From positions 1 to 64,000 of the forward strand of contig NZ_JADFBX010000010.1 in the NCBI RefSeq assembly GCF_015223055.1: a stretch of DNA of 64,000 nt, given 5' to 3'. Position 1 is the first letter of the stretch, and every line of letters starts with the position of its first letter. The notes below the pieces were generated by a model. The model did no database searches and was not told the origin of the DNA. It saw only the letters and a list, made by a program, of their open reading frames with translations. This stretch comes from Pedobacter sp. MC2016-24. GTDB lineage: Bacteria; Bacteroidota; Bacteroidia; Sphingobacteriales; Sphingobacteriaceae. Both the position numbers and the translations under genes were made by a program. This document shows, in pieces, positions 1 through 8,548 of the stretch.

Positions 1-1
1 T

Positions 2-289
2 TTGCTTAGCGAAGGTGCAGAAGGTGTAGATGCAGAACCAAAAGTTGCTTACCGCGGCGTAAAAGGTTTTGACAACATCTGGGATGCTGGAGCGCAGATC
101 GGCATTGCCGACAGACAGGCTTTTTTACTGGGTATGTACCACAGTACAAAAAACGCAACCTTTGGTTTGGGTATGGATTACAAACGCCAGTACCTGATCA
201 GTGCCACTTACACCACGCAGACTTCTGCTTTGAGTAATTATACAAATGGCAGTTTTGAGCTGAATTTGAGATTGAGTTTGGGCAGGTAA
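2..289 (+). CDS. PorP/SprF-like type IX secretion membrane protein, C-terminal end (partial)
   Basis: This is the last 95 or so codons of a gene that begins before the window; the apparent TTG start at base 2 is only where the frame enters. The tail has alternating short hydrophobic and polar stretches and ends in a strand-like segment (FELNLRLSLGR), as in outer-membrane beta-barrels. The pattern of a model-dependent loop followed by FGLGMDY and a final strand resembles PorP/SprF family proteins, which accompany the type IX secretion and gliding machinery. The assignment rests on this short tail only; another outer-membrane barrel protein is possible. Nothing ties it to the genes downstream. 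Confidence 0.55.
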   Translation: MLSEGAEGVDAEPKVAYRGVKGFDNIWDAGAQIGIADRQAFLLGMYHSTKNATFGLGMDYKRQYLISATYTTQTSALSNYTNGSFELNLRLSLGR

Positions 290-372
290 ATTAAATTCTT
301 CAATTGAAAGCCAGATACTGATATGGAGTTTTATCAGTGTCTGGCTTTAAAAACAGGATGATCATCGTTTAG

Positions 373-533
373 TTCCCAACTCATACTCCAAAATTTGAGG
401 AACTGCTGAATAACTATTTCAACTCGGATAAACCTAAAGAGATCGGCTTACCATCCGTAACTTACTGCGCTGATCGGCTTAATTTATCAGCTAAATACTT
501 TGGCGATCTGATCAAAAAGGAAACTGTTAAATA
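373..533 (+). pseudogene. AraC-type helix-turn-helix regulator fragment
   Basis: The frame 373-533 reads without a stop and encodes a stretch containing KEIGLPSVTYCADRLNLSAKYFGDLIKKET, given here only as a description of the HTH signature: a conserved 'LPSVTYCAD-LNLS-YFGDLIKKET' block typical of AraC/XylS DNA-binding domains in Pedobacter and relatives. Only the first of the two helix-turn-helix units is present. A stop (TAG) follows where intact homologues continue with the second unit, and no start codon or sensor domain lies upstream. I read it as a remnant of a lost regulator. The rest of the 290-724 gap holds only the candidate sigma-gene promoter noted separately. Confidence 0.6.
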
Positions 534-663
534 GGGGGAGTTTGAATCCGTTTATGTTCAGGAATAAAGACGGTCTTTTATTTGAAAGGGTCGGTTCTAT
601 AAAAGTTGCTGTTAGATTAAATTCCTAAAACAATCCCAAAATTGCTATTTTTGATTAAACTGC

Positions 664-693
664 TTTGAATGAATTTATAAATGCTTAATATTG
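664..693 (+). promoter_or_regulatory. Candidate promoter for the sigma/FecR operon
   Basis: TTTG at 664-667 and TAATATTG at 686-693 are separated by 18 bases. This is close to the Bacteroidota primary promoter (TTTG, about 19-20 bases, TAnnTTTG), with one mismatch in the -7 element. A perfect -7 match without a -33 partner (TATTTTTG, 646-653) lies just upstream and is the alternative. Assignment by pattern only. Confidence 0.3.
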
Positions 694-724
694 AACAATT
701 TTCTGTTTAAATCTATAAGCAGAA

Positions 725-1369
725 TTGTTGGGGGACAAAAAGATCGTGAAAAAAGGAAAAGATTTGATAGTGGATTGGAAATCATTCATTCAGAATGGAG
801 ATCAATCTTCTTTTTATGATTTATACTCCCATTATCACGATTACCTTACTTATATTGGTATAAAAAAAGGTGCAACATCTGATAAAACAAAGGACTGTGT
901 TAATGATCTCTTTTTATATATCTATGAAAACAGGCAGAAATTAGGTCACATTCTTAATCATCATAATTATTTGGTTACCTGTTTTCTTCGAAAACTATTG
1001 CGTAAGCAACATTTTAGTGCTGAGGAGAGCCTTGATCTTATCAATCTTGAAGATACACTTGTACATCCTTCAGTTGAGGCATTATACATACAGCAATATA
1101 CTCAAGCCAGTGTATCATCACTTTTAAAATCTTATATCGATCGGCTTTCAGAAAAGCAGACCAAATTAATTTATCAGAAATTTTATTTAGGACTCTCTTA
1201 TGAGGAAATTTCTGAATCTAATCAGATTACTGTTAAAACAGCCTATAATACCATTTATAATGCTGTAGAAAAGCTTAAAGCGATAATCAAAGAGGAGGGA
1301 GCAGGTCCTTTAACTGTTCTTCTTACCCTACTTTCACTGCTAATTTTATTTTTTTTTAAAAATTCATAG
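725..1369 (+). CDS. RNA polymerase ECF sigma-70 factor with C-terminal hydrophobic tail
   Basis: An extracytoplasmic-function sigma factor that would direct RNA polymerase to the uptake genes that follow. Region 2 lies near residues 25-90 (Phe/Tyr-rich, ending in RKLLRKQ) and region 4 near 130-190, with the helix-turn-helix text LSYEEISESNQITVKTAYN. FecR follows 48 bases downstream, the standard pairing. The listed start is TTG; a GTG at about codon 8 is an alternative, and the family tolerates either. Oddity: residues 193-214 form a hydrophobic segment (TVLLTLLSLLILFFF) followed by a short basic end, so the protein may be membrane-attached. Function call is firm; the start is not. Confidence 0.88.
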   Translation: MLGDKKIVKKGKDLIVDWKSFIQNGDQSSFYDLYSHYHDYLTYIGIKKGATSDKTKDCVNDLFLYIYENRQKLGHILNHHNYLVTCFLRKLLRKQHFSAEESLDLINLEDTLVHPSVEALYIQQYTQASVSSLLKSYIDRLSEKQTKLIYQKFYLGLSYEEISESNQITVKTAYNTIYNAVEKLKAIIKEEGAGPLTVLLTLLSLLILFFFKNS

Positions 1370-1417
1370 GTAATATTTCAAATTTCTGCTCTATTGTCTA
1401 AAGTTTAATAAATTTCA

Positions 1418-2599
1418 ATGCCAGGTAAAGATATTCTGCAACTGATAAATCAGGAGAGTTTTCTCAATTATTGTTTTAAAAGGAACAGTGAGGATGTAAA
1501 ATATTGGGAAGAGTGGTTGCAAAAGCATCCTGAGCAAGTCAAGCAAATTGAGGAACTTAAAAAAATGCTGATATTAATGGGGCAGGAATCCCGCAAAAAA
1601 ATCAGTCAATCAAACTTTGCTGAATTACAGCATAAAATAGCTCATTCTAAGGTAGATGTCAAATCAAAAACATTTTCGCTCTGGAAAAAGTGGAGCATTG
1701 CAGCTGCTGCGATCTTTATCATTATTGCTGGCGGATTATTTGTTAGTCAGCATAGCGGTGAAATTGTAGAGATTGTAAATTCAAATGATATTTCTCCCGG
1801 TGGAAACAATGCTGTACTGATACTGGCCAATGGTCAAAGGGTGGATCTGGCAAAGGTAACCACGGGTGGAATCGTAAGTCAGTCTGGAATTAAAATCGTT
1901 AAGAAGGCCGATGGACAGATTGTTTATGAGATTTCAGATGTAATCGGAAAGGTTGCCTCTGATCAATACAATACGATAGAAACTCCTGTAGGTGGTCAAT
2001 ATCTGGTTAATCTTTCTGATGGTACAAAGGTTTGGCTCAACTCTGGATCATCGTTGCGTTATCCAACTAAATTTGTTGGCCATTATCGCAATGTAGAGCT
2101 TAAAGGGGAAGGATACTTTGAAGTTTCTGCGAATAAGGCCATGCCATTTAAAGTAAGTAACACCAGACAAACGGTAGAGGTATTGGGCACTCATTTTAAT
2201 ATCATGGCATACAACGATGAGCCAGTGGTTAAAACAACACTGTTAGAGGGCGTAGTAAAAGTCAGCGCTGGAAAGGCAAATGCTTTATTGCAGCCCGGAC
2301 AGCAGAGTAAGCTGGCAGGATCTGGGATCAAGGTCATAGATGATGTTGACCTGGAGGATGTGGTTGCATGGAAAAACGGTTATTTTAAATTTAATGAAAG
2401 TCTGGAGAGTATCATGAATAAAATCTCCCGCTGGTATGGCGTTGAGGTGATTTATGAGACCATGCCAGATCCGGATTTAACTTATTCCGGAAAGATATCA
2501 AGGTCCAGAAATATTTCTGCAGTACTAAAAATCATCGGATTCAACAGTGATGTCCGCTTTAAAGTTGACGGAAAAAAAGTCTACGTGATCAAACAATAA
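1418..2599 (+). CDS. FecR family anti-sigma factor
   Basis: A single-pass inner-membrane protein that holds the partner ECF sigma factor and receives the signal from the outer-membrane receptor. Residues 1-91 are the cytoplasmic sigma-binding part, 93-109 are the membrane segment (IAAAAIFIIIAGGLF), about 180-280 are the FecR periplasmic domain (starting near ETPVGGQYLVNLSDGT), and the C-terminal 70 residues match the DUF4974 domain seen in Bacteroidota FecR proteins. Length of 393 residues is usual. It sits between the sigma gene and an STN-bearing SusC, giving a complete trans-envelope signalling set. Such proteins can act as both inhibitor and activator; the sequence does not say which. Confidence 0.92.
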   Translation: MPGKDILQLINQESFLNYCFKRNSEDVKYWEEWLQKHPEQVKQIEELKKMLILMGQESRKKISQSNFAELQHKIAHSKVDVKSKTFSLWKKWSIAAAAIFIIIAGGLFVSQHSGEIVEIVNSNDISPGGNNAVLILANGQRVDLAKVTTGGIVSQSGIKIVKKADGQIVYEISDVIGKVASDQYNTIETPVGGQYLVNLSDGTKVWLNSGSSLRYPTKFVGHYRNVELKGEGYFEVSANKAMPFKVSNTRQTVEVLGTHFNIMAYNDEPVVKTTLLEGVVKVSAGKANALLQPGQQSKLAGSGIKVIDDVDLEDVVAWKNGYFKFNESLESIMNKISRWYGVEVIYETMPDPDLTYSGKISRSRNISAVLKIIGFNSDVRFKVDGKKVYVIKQ

Positions 2600-2682
2600 C
2601 AACCAATCTATTACTAAACTAAACCAACGAAACATGAAAAGAAATCTACAAAAGCCCATTCGATAGCGACACGGAAGGCAAA

Positions 2683-2785
2683 AACCAGAAGTGCCTGGAA
2701 GCACCTCTGGTTAAGTAAGGCCTTAATTAATGAATTATCAATTGTTTATTGCAACTGCCCAAAGATTCGAAGCCTGAGGCAGGCT
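2683..2785 (+). promoter_or_regulatory. Two hairpins in the SusC leader
   Basis: Between FecR and the first SusC are two stem-loops. The first pairs AACCAG (2683-2688) with CTGGTT (2707-2712), with an inner GTGC/GCAC stem. The second pairs AGCCTG (2771-2776) with CAGGCT (2780-2785) and ends 22 bases before the SusC start codon. Neither is followed by a T-run, so a role in translation control or mRNA processing is likelier than termination. A 10-codon ORF (MKRNLQKPIR, from 2634) precedes them. Confidence 0.4.
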
Positions 2786-2807
2786 GCATAGCGCCAAACC
2801 AAAACAA

Positions 2808-5800
2808 ATGTATAGAATTTATACTAAGAAAATTGTTGTGCCCGAAGGGTATCTCCGAAAAATATTGCTTATTATGCGATTAACTACCGTTATATTGATA
2901 TCCTCGCTCATGCAGGTATCCGCAATGGGTTTTGCACAGAAAATTACACTCAGCAAAACCAATACTCCGCTTGCTCAGATCATTAATGAAATTCGGAATC
3001 AAAGCAAATACGACTTTTTTTATAGCAATGAATTGCTGAAGAAAGCCAATCCGGTAACCATCCATGTCAAAGACGCTTCTCTAGAAGCAGTTTTAGCCAT
3101 TTGCTTTCTTAACCAGCCACTCATTTATAAAGTTGAGGATAAAGCTGTAATGCTCAAAGAAAAAGAGTCCAGCTTTCTGGATCGGGTTATTTCGGTTTTT
3201 GCCGATGTAGATGTACGGATAACTGTTACGGGAGAAGGAGGGATGCCATTACCTGGCGCGACCATTACCGTTAAGGGGAGTAGCCGTAAGGTTTTTACGG
3301 GAACAGGCGGGTCGGTTCTGTTAAGCCGGGTTAACGATAATGCAACATTGGTGATCACCTATTTGGGTTATATAACTCAGGAGGTGAGACTTAAAAAAGA
3401 TCAGTCTGCCATAACTATAAAAATGGAGCTGGCCGAAAATAAAATGGACAATGTGGTCGTAACCGGTATTTTCAATAAGAAAAAGGAGACTTATACCGGA
3501 GCAGAACGTACCATAAGCGAAAAGGAATTGCAACAGTTCCAGGGGCGCAACCTGTTTACAACAATTGGTAACATCGATCCATCTTTTTACATCGTTCCAA
3601 ATAATGCTTCAGGTGCTGATCCAAACAAGATTCCGGATATACAACTTCGTGGAGCAAGAAGTTTGCCTAATATAGACCAGCTTCAGGACCAGACATCTGC
3701 AAGATTAAATACACCATTGATTATTCTTGATGGATTTGAAACCACTTTGCAGCGAATGATGGATTTGGACAACAACGAAGTGCTGTCTATCACCTTGTTA
3801 AAAGACGGATCTGCGACAGCTTTATATGGTTCCAGGGGAGCAAATGGTGTTGTGGTAATCAGGACAAAAGAACCAGTGGCCGGAAAATTAAGGTTAACTT
3901 ACAGGGCTGGTTTAAATCTGAATGTTCCTGATCTGGGTAGTTATAACCTGCTGAATTCTGCAGACAAATTGGAGTTAGAACGTTTGTCTGGCTACTATGG
4001 AAGCTCTACGCGTACTCCTGAAGTAAATATAGGCTTGCAACAGTACTATAATGAGGTATTGGCGCAGGTAAAAAAGGGAGTAAATACAGATTGGCTGTCC
4101 ATTCCATTACGTACAGAAATCAGCCAAAGCCATAACCTCAAGATAGAGGGGGGAGATGAAACCTTTAGATACGATCTGGCACTAAGCTATAACGATTTAA
4201 ATGGTGCAATGAAGGGTTCTGGAAGACAGGCCTTCAACGGTACTATCAACCTGTCTTATAGACATAAGAACCTCACTTTTCGCAATAACTTAGTCGTTGG
4301 GCAAACCAAAGAAAAAGAATCCCCATATGGTGCTTTTTCCGATTATGCTAAATTAAATCCTTACTGGGAGCCTTACGATGCTGCGGGAAATATAACACAG
4401 TTTTTTTCGCCTTATAACTCTGCTTACTGGACAATGGCGGGTTTCTATGGTGGTAAGCCTTATCCTAATCCGCTGCACGACGCGACATTGAATACATACG
4501 ACATTCGTAATTATACCAATGTTACCAATAACCTGATGATAGACTGGGCACCGATCGAAAAGATGTATGTGCGTGGCGGAGTTAGTGTAAGCAGTAATCT
4601 GAGTACAGAAGACAATTTTAAACCTGCAAGCCATTCTTCCTTTGCAGGCTATTCAGATGCAGATATATTTAGAAAAGGCACTTATGCTTACGGTACGGGG
4701 AAAGCTTTAAATTACACAGGAAACTTAACGACCGGTTATTCTGATGTTTTTGCGGAAAAACACCGCATTACAGCAGCAATAAATCTGGACATTAATCAAG
4801 CCAGCAGAACCGCCTATACCATTGACGCCGAAGGTTTCCCTGATGAGTCCATTGATCTTTTGTCTATGGCGCTTCAATACAAACAAAACGGTACGCCTAG
4901 TGGCGGAGAATCTACTTCACGCAGGCTTGGTGCCGTAGCAAATGCAAGTTATGCGTTGAAAGACCGGTATCTGGCCGATGTTACCTATCGTGTAGATGGT
5001 GCTTCGCAGTTTGGTGCAAACAGACGTTTTGCCCCATTTTGGTCTGCAGGTATAGGTTGGAATATGCATTACGAAGACTTTATTAAAAATAATCTTCCTT
5101 TCATTAACAGATTAAAACTACGCGGTTCTTACGGATCTACGGGATCTACTCAGTTTAGTGCCTACCAGGCGTTGGGTACCTACAGTTATATTGTAAAGGA
5201 TCGCTATAAAACCTGGTTAGGTGCACGCCAGGATGCCCTCGGAAATCCGGATCTGGAATGGCAAACAACAGATAAGTATAATGTGGGTATGGAATTGGAA
5301 GTATTTAAAAGCAGATTAACACTAGAAGGTAATTTGTATTTAGAGAAAACATCTAACCTGCTTTCTTCGTTAGAATTGCCTTATGCCAATGGTTTTGCCA
5401 ATTACAATGAAAACATCGGTCAATTGCAACAGAAAGGTTTCGAGGTGTCGGCCATTGCCTGGCTGATTCCATTTTCCGGAAAAAAATTAGCCTGGTCTGT
5501 CACCGGAAATATCACACATAACCAGGATAAGATTATCAGATTATCAGAGGCCATGAAGGCTGCCAATGCAAAACTATTGCTTGCGTTGAAAGACGGCGTG
5601 TCTACAAGTCCGAATAGAATCATTCAGGAAGGCGCATCTCAAAATACAATTTATGCTGTGCGTTCATTGGGTATTGACCCAAGTACCGGAAAAGAGCTTT
5701 TTCTGGACAAAGATGGAGAAGTAACTTACTCCTGGAGAGCCGAAAACCGGGTAGCTGTAGGGCTTGATCAACCTAAATTCAGAGGTAACTTTAGTACCTT

Positions 5801-6224
5801 GGTACGTTATGGCAGCTTCTCTATGAATGCTTCATTTGGTTTCCGTTTTGGCGGTCAACTGTATAACCAGACGCTGATTGATAAAATAGAGAATGCCGAC
5901 AGGCTGGTGAATGTGGACGCACGCGTTTATTATAACCGCTGGAAACAGCCGGGAGACAAAACCTTCTTTAGAGGGATAAACGAGACCAGTAAGGTGAATG
6001 CGTCTACACGCTTTGTGCAGAATGAAACGACTATTACCTGTCAGAACGTGAATTTATCCTATGATGTGTTGAATAAAAAAATCCTCAAGCGTTTGGGTAT
6101 GCGTTCTCTATCTATAACGGGTAATACCGGGGAACTTTTTTACATTTCTTCGGTGCCTCAGGAACGTGGTACCGCCTATCCTTTTACCCGTCAGTTCTCT
6201 ATGTCTTTATATGCAGCATTTTAA
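2808..6224 (+). CDS. SusC/RagA family TonB-linked outer-membrane protein with STN domain
   Basis: The TonB-dependent channel of a SusCD uptake pair. Signal peptide at 1-44 (ends MGFAQ); STN domain at about 48-112, which contacts FecR in signalling receptors; carboxypeptidase-regulatory-like beta-sandwich at about 136-212 (GEGGMPLPGATITVKG); plug at about 225-350, including the SusC hallmark LKDGSATALYGSRGANGVVVI; then the barrel to the C-terminal aromatic residue. Length 1138 is normal for STN-type SusC. It is followed after three bases by SusD. The upstream sigma/FecR pair and the STN domain together imply self-regulated expression on ligand binding. Substrate cannot be read from the sequence; neighbours suggest peptides or proteins. 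Confidence 0.95.
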   Translation: MYRIYTKKIVVPEGYLRKILLIMRLTTVILISSLMQVSAMGFAQKITLSKTNTPLAQIINEIRNQSKYDFFYSNELLKKANPVTIHVKDASLEAVLAICFLNQPLIYKVEDKAVMLKEKESSFLDRVISVFADVDVRITVTGEGGMPLPGATITVKGSSRKVFTGTGGSVLLSRVNDNATLVITYLGYITQEVRLKKDQSAITIKMELAENKMDNVVVTGIFNKKKETYTGAERTISEKELQQFQGRNLFTTIGNIDPSFYIVPNNASGADPNKIPDIQLRGARSLPNIDQLQDQTSARLNTPLIILDGFETTLQRMMDLDNNEVLSITLLKDGSATALYGSRGANGVVVIRTKEPVAGKLRLTYRAGLNLNVPDLGSYNLLNSADKLELERLSGYYGSSTRTPEVNIGLQQYYNEVLAQVKKGVNTDWLSIPLRTEISQSHNLKIEGGDETFRYDLALSYNDLNGAMKGSGRQAFNGTINLSYRHKNLTFRNNLVVGQTKEKESPYGAFSDYAKLNPYWEPYDAAGNITQFFSPYNSAYWTMAGFYGGKPYPNPLHDATLNTYDIRNYTNVTNNLMIDWAPIEKMYVRGGVSVSSNLSTEDNFKPASHSSFAGYSDADIFRKGTYAYGTGKALNYTGNLTTGYSDVFAEKHRITAAINLDINQASRTAYTIDAEGFPDESIDLLSMALQYKQNGTPSGGESTSRRLGAVANASYALKDRYLADVTYRVDGASQFGANRRFAPFWSAGIGWNMHYEDFIKNNLPFINRLKLRGSYGSTGSTQFSAYQALGTYSYIVKDRYKTWLGARQDALGNPDLEWQTTDKYNVGMELEVFKSRLTLEGNLYLEKTSNLLSSLELPYANGFANYNENIGQLQQKGFEVSAIAWLIPFSGKKLAWSVTGNITHNQDKIIRLSEAMKAANAKLLLALKDGVSTSPNRIIQEGASQNTIYAVRSLGIDPSTGKELFLDKDGEVTYSWRAENRVAVGLDQPKFRGNFSTLVRYGSFSMNASFGFRFGGQLYNQTLIDKIENADRLVNVDARVYYNRWKQPGDKTFFRGINETSKVNASTRFVQNETTITCQNVNLSYDVLNKKILKRLGMRSLSITGNTGELFYISSVPQERGTAYPFTRQFSMSLYAAF

Positions 6225-6227
6225 AAT

Positions 6228-7739
6228 ATGAAAACCTTGAAAAAAATATTTACCGTTATCCTGATGCTGGGCACTCTGGTGTTTACAGTGGGATGCAAAA
6301 AATGGCTTGATGTAAAACCACAGGGCCAGGCTACCCAGGAAGAGTTATTTAAAACAGAGAAAGGATTTAAGGATGCCCTTACAGGAGCTTATATCCGGAT
6401 GAAAGATGGCAGTATTTATGGCAGCTCGCTAATGTGGGGAACCATTGAGTATATGGCTTACAACTGGGATTCAACAACGCCTTACATAGCTAAGTTAAAA
6501 TCCGGAGATTACAATGATTCCTTTGTCAGAAACGATCTTGACAATACCTATCAGAATCTATTTAAGGTAATTGCCGATGTGAACGGCATCCTGGATAAGA
6601 TAGACAGTAAAAAGTCTGTTTTTACAGAGGGGAATTACGGAATCATCAAAGGAGAATCGCTTGCGCTGCGCGCATTTTGCCATTTTGATGCTTTGCGTTT
6701 TTATGGGCCGATGCCTGCAACTCCGGGAGCTGCTACAATTTTGCCCTATGTTAAATCCGTAACTAAAGATATCCATCCGCCGCTCGCTTACCATGAATTT
6801 ACACAATCTTTATTGGCTGATCTGGATGAAGCAGAAGCTTTACTGAAGGATGTTGATCCGATTCGTAAGTACACTGTTGCACAGTTGAATCCGGGGCGTA
6901 ACGACGCAGTTCCGTTCGCTGATAATTATTTGATGTACAGGCAGGTGCGTATGAATTACTATGCGGTACTTGCACTTAAGGCTCGTGTTTACCTTTGGTT
7001 GGCTGCCTCAGACATTTCAAACAGGGCAAATGCAACAAAATATGCACAAATGGTGGTCGATGCTGTCAGTCCGAATGGTGCCAAAACATTTAGATTAGGC
7101 GTGGAAAGTGACCGTGCAAATGAAGATTTCACGATGTCATCAGAGCACATCATGGCCTTGAGTGTGTACAATCTGGAAGCTATTGCCAATAATACCTTCG
7201 GTCAAACCGGAAGCATCATGAAATATGATTTTACGCCGAGTTTTTACCTAAACCAGTTGTTTCCAGCAGCAGAAAGAACGTCCGATATCCGCTACAAAGA
7301 TATGTGGGTGTATAAAGCGCCTATCGGAACTGCACTTTCAACGGATGTCATGTATAAAAAATTCTTTCAGAAAGCATCAGTCCTGCCTGAATTCCAGGTA
7401 CTACAAGTCCCATTGTTGCGTCTGAGTGAAATGTACCTGATTCTTACAGAATGTGCGGAAACCAAAATGGCAGCCGAGACGGCGTATGCTTTTTATTGCG
7501 ATAAGAAAGGAATTCCATTTACCACTTTTAGTGCTGGCGACTGGTTAACCGACCGCAGGAATAAAATGGTTAGGGAATACGTGCGCGAATTATATGGCGA
7601 GGGGCAGTCGTTTTTTGCTTTTAAACGTCTCGGTGTGAACACATTGCCAGCAAGCTGGACCCAGTCATATTATAATGGAACACCTGCCAGATACGTGGTT
7701 CCTAAGCCTTTACGCGAAATTAATTACAACAATAATTAA
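6228..7739 (+). CDS. SusD/RagB family substrate-binding outer-membrane lipoprotein
   Basis: The surface lipoprotein that lids the SusC channel and captures ligand. The N-terminus carries a type II signal with lipidated Cys23 (TVGC), followed by KWLDVKPQ, the standard start of mature SusD. A TPR-like helical part (about 60-260, including GESLALRAFCHFDALRFYG) and the C-terminal SusD signature (LRLSEMYLILTE, then RNKMVREYVRELYGEGQSFFAFKR) are present. Length 503 is usual. It is immediately downstream of its SusC partner and in the same operon as the DUF4843 gene. Specific ligand not identifiable. Confidence 0.94.
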   Translation: MKTLKKIFTVILMLGTLVFTVGCKKWLDVKPQGQATQEELFKTEKGFKDALTGAYIRMKDGSIYGSSLMWGTIEYMAYNWDSTTPYIAKLKSGDYNDSFVRNDLDNTYQNLFKVIADVNGILDKIDSKKSVFTEGNYGIIKGESLALRAFCHFDALRFYGPMPATPGAATILPYVKSVTKDIHPPLAYHEFTQSLLADLDEAEALLKDVDPIRKYTVAQLNPGRNDAVPFADNYLMYRQVRMNYYAVLALKARVYLWLAASDISNRANATKYAQMVVDAVSPNGAKTFRLGVESDRANEDFTMSSEHIMALSVYNLEAIANNTFGQTGSIMKYDFTPSFYLNQLFPAAERTSDIRYKDMWVYKAPIGTALSTDVMYKKFFQKASVLPEFQVLQVPLLRLSEMYLILTECAETKMAAETAYAFYCDKKGIPFTTFSAGDWLTDRRNKMVREYVRELYGEGQSFFAFKRLGVNTLPASWTQSYYNGTPARYVVPKPLREINYNNN

Positions 7740-7747
7740 GGATACCT

Positions 7748-8518
7748 ATGAAAAGATTGATTTATTTTTCTATAATTATTTTGGCGGCGGTGGCTACCGG
7801 TTGTACCAAAACAAAATACCTTGAATATAGTGATACTGCCCGAGTTCAGTTAAACGATACCGCGACAATCAACAGTACGTTTTTCTATAAAGCTGCCAAT
7901 GTGCTAAGAGATACAGTATATATCCAGGTAAACACAATTGGAGACATTAGCAACAAGGAAAGGGAAGTGAAATTGATACAGGTTACAGAACCAGGTATAC
8001 TTAATCCTGCCATTGCAGGTGTGCACTACGTGCCCATGGACGATGCCGCGCTTAAACCAATGATGGTGGTAAAGAGAAATGAGGTAAATGCTATGATTCC
8101 TGTCGTTTTGCTTAGGGATCCAAGTCTGAAAACAAATAGCTTTCGTTTACGTCTTGAACTGGTAGGCAATGATCAGTTTGGATTGGGCGAAAAACAGAGC
8201 CGGAGCCGTGTTGTTGTCTTTTCTGATCGTTTGGAACGGTTTTTTTCCTGGAGGACGGATTCTGGAGTGTCTCCGGCTTTCAGCCGATTTGGTAAATACA
8301 GTACGCGTAAGCACCAGTTTATGTACGATTTCCTAAAGGTGAAGATAGATGAAGTCTGGTATCAGGCCCTTGCTGCAACGGGCGCCCTGGACAATTACAA
8401 AAATATATTAAAGGAAGGATTGGCTGCATTTAACAGCGATCCTGTCAATATTGCAAACGGTACTGCACCTATGCGTGAAACTACTGTCGCAGGCAGTCCG
8501 CTGGTTACGTTCCCTTAA
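7748..8518 (+). CDS. DUF4843 domain lipoprotein
   Basis: A 256-residue lipoprotein with lipidated Cys19 (VATGC). The body, from the short 'YSDTARVQL' strand through a run of beta segments and a central AGVHYVPMDD motif, matches the DUF4843 family, which recurs directly downstream of SusCD pairs in Bacteroidota. Function is unknown; its place in these operons suggests an accessory surface or periplasmic component of the uptake complex. It begins 8 bases after SusD and is followed 30 bases later by another lipoprotein, so all are likely co-transcribed. Confidence 0.82.
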   Translation: MKRLIYFSIIILAAVATGCTKTKYLEYSDTARVQLNDTATINSTFFYKAANVLRDTVYIQVNTIGDISNKEREVKLIQVTEPGILNPAIAGVHYVPMDDAALKPMMVVKRNEVNAMIPVVLLRDPSLKTNSFRLRLELVGNDQFGLGEKQSRSRVVVFSDRLERFFSWRTDSGVSPAFSRFGKYSTRKHQFMYDFLKVKIDEVWYQALAATGALDNYKNILKEGLAAFNSDPVNIANGTAPMRETTVAGSPLVTFP

Positions 8519-8548
8519 TTATGCATTTGTAAATTTAAAAAACTTGTT

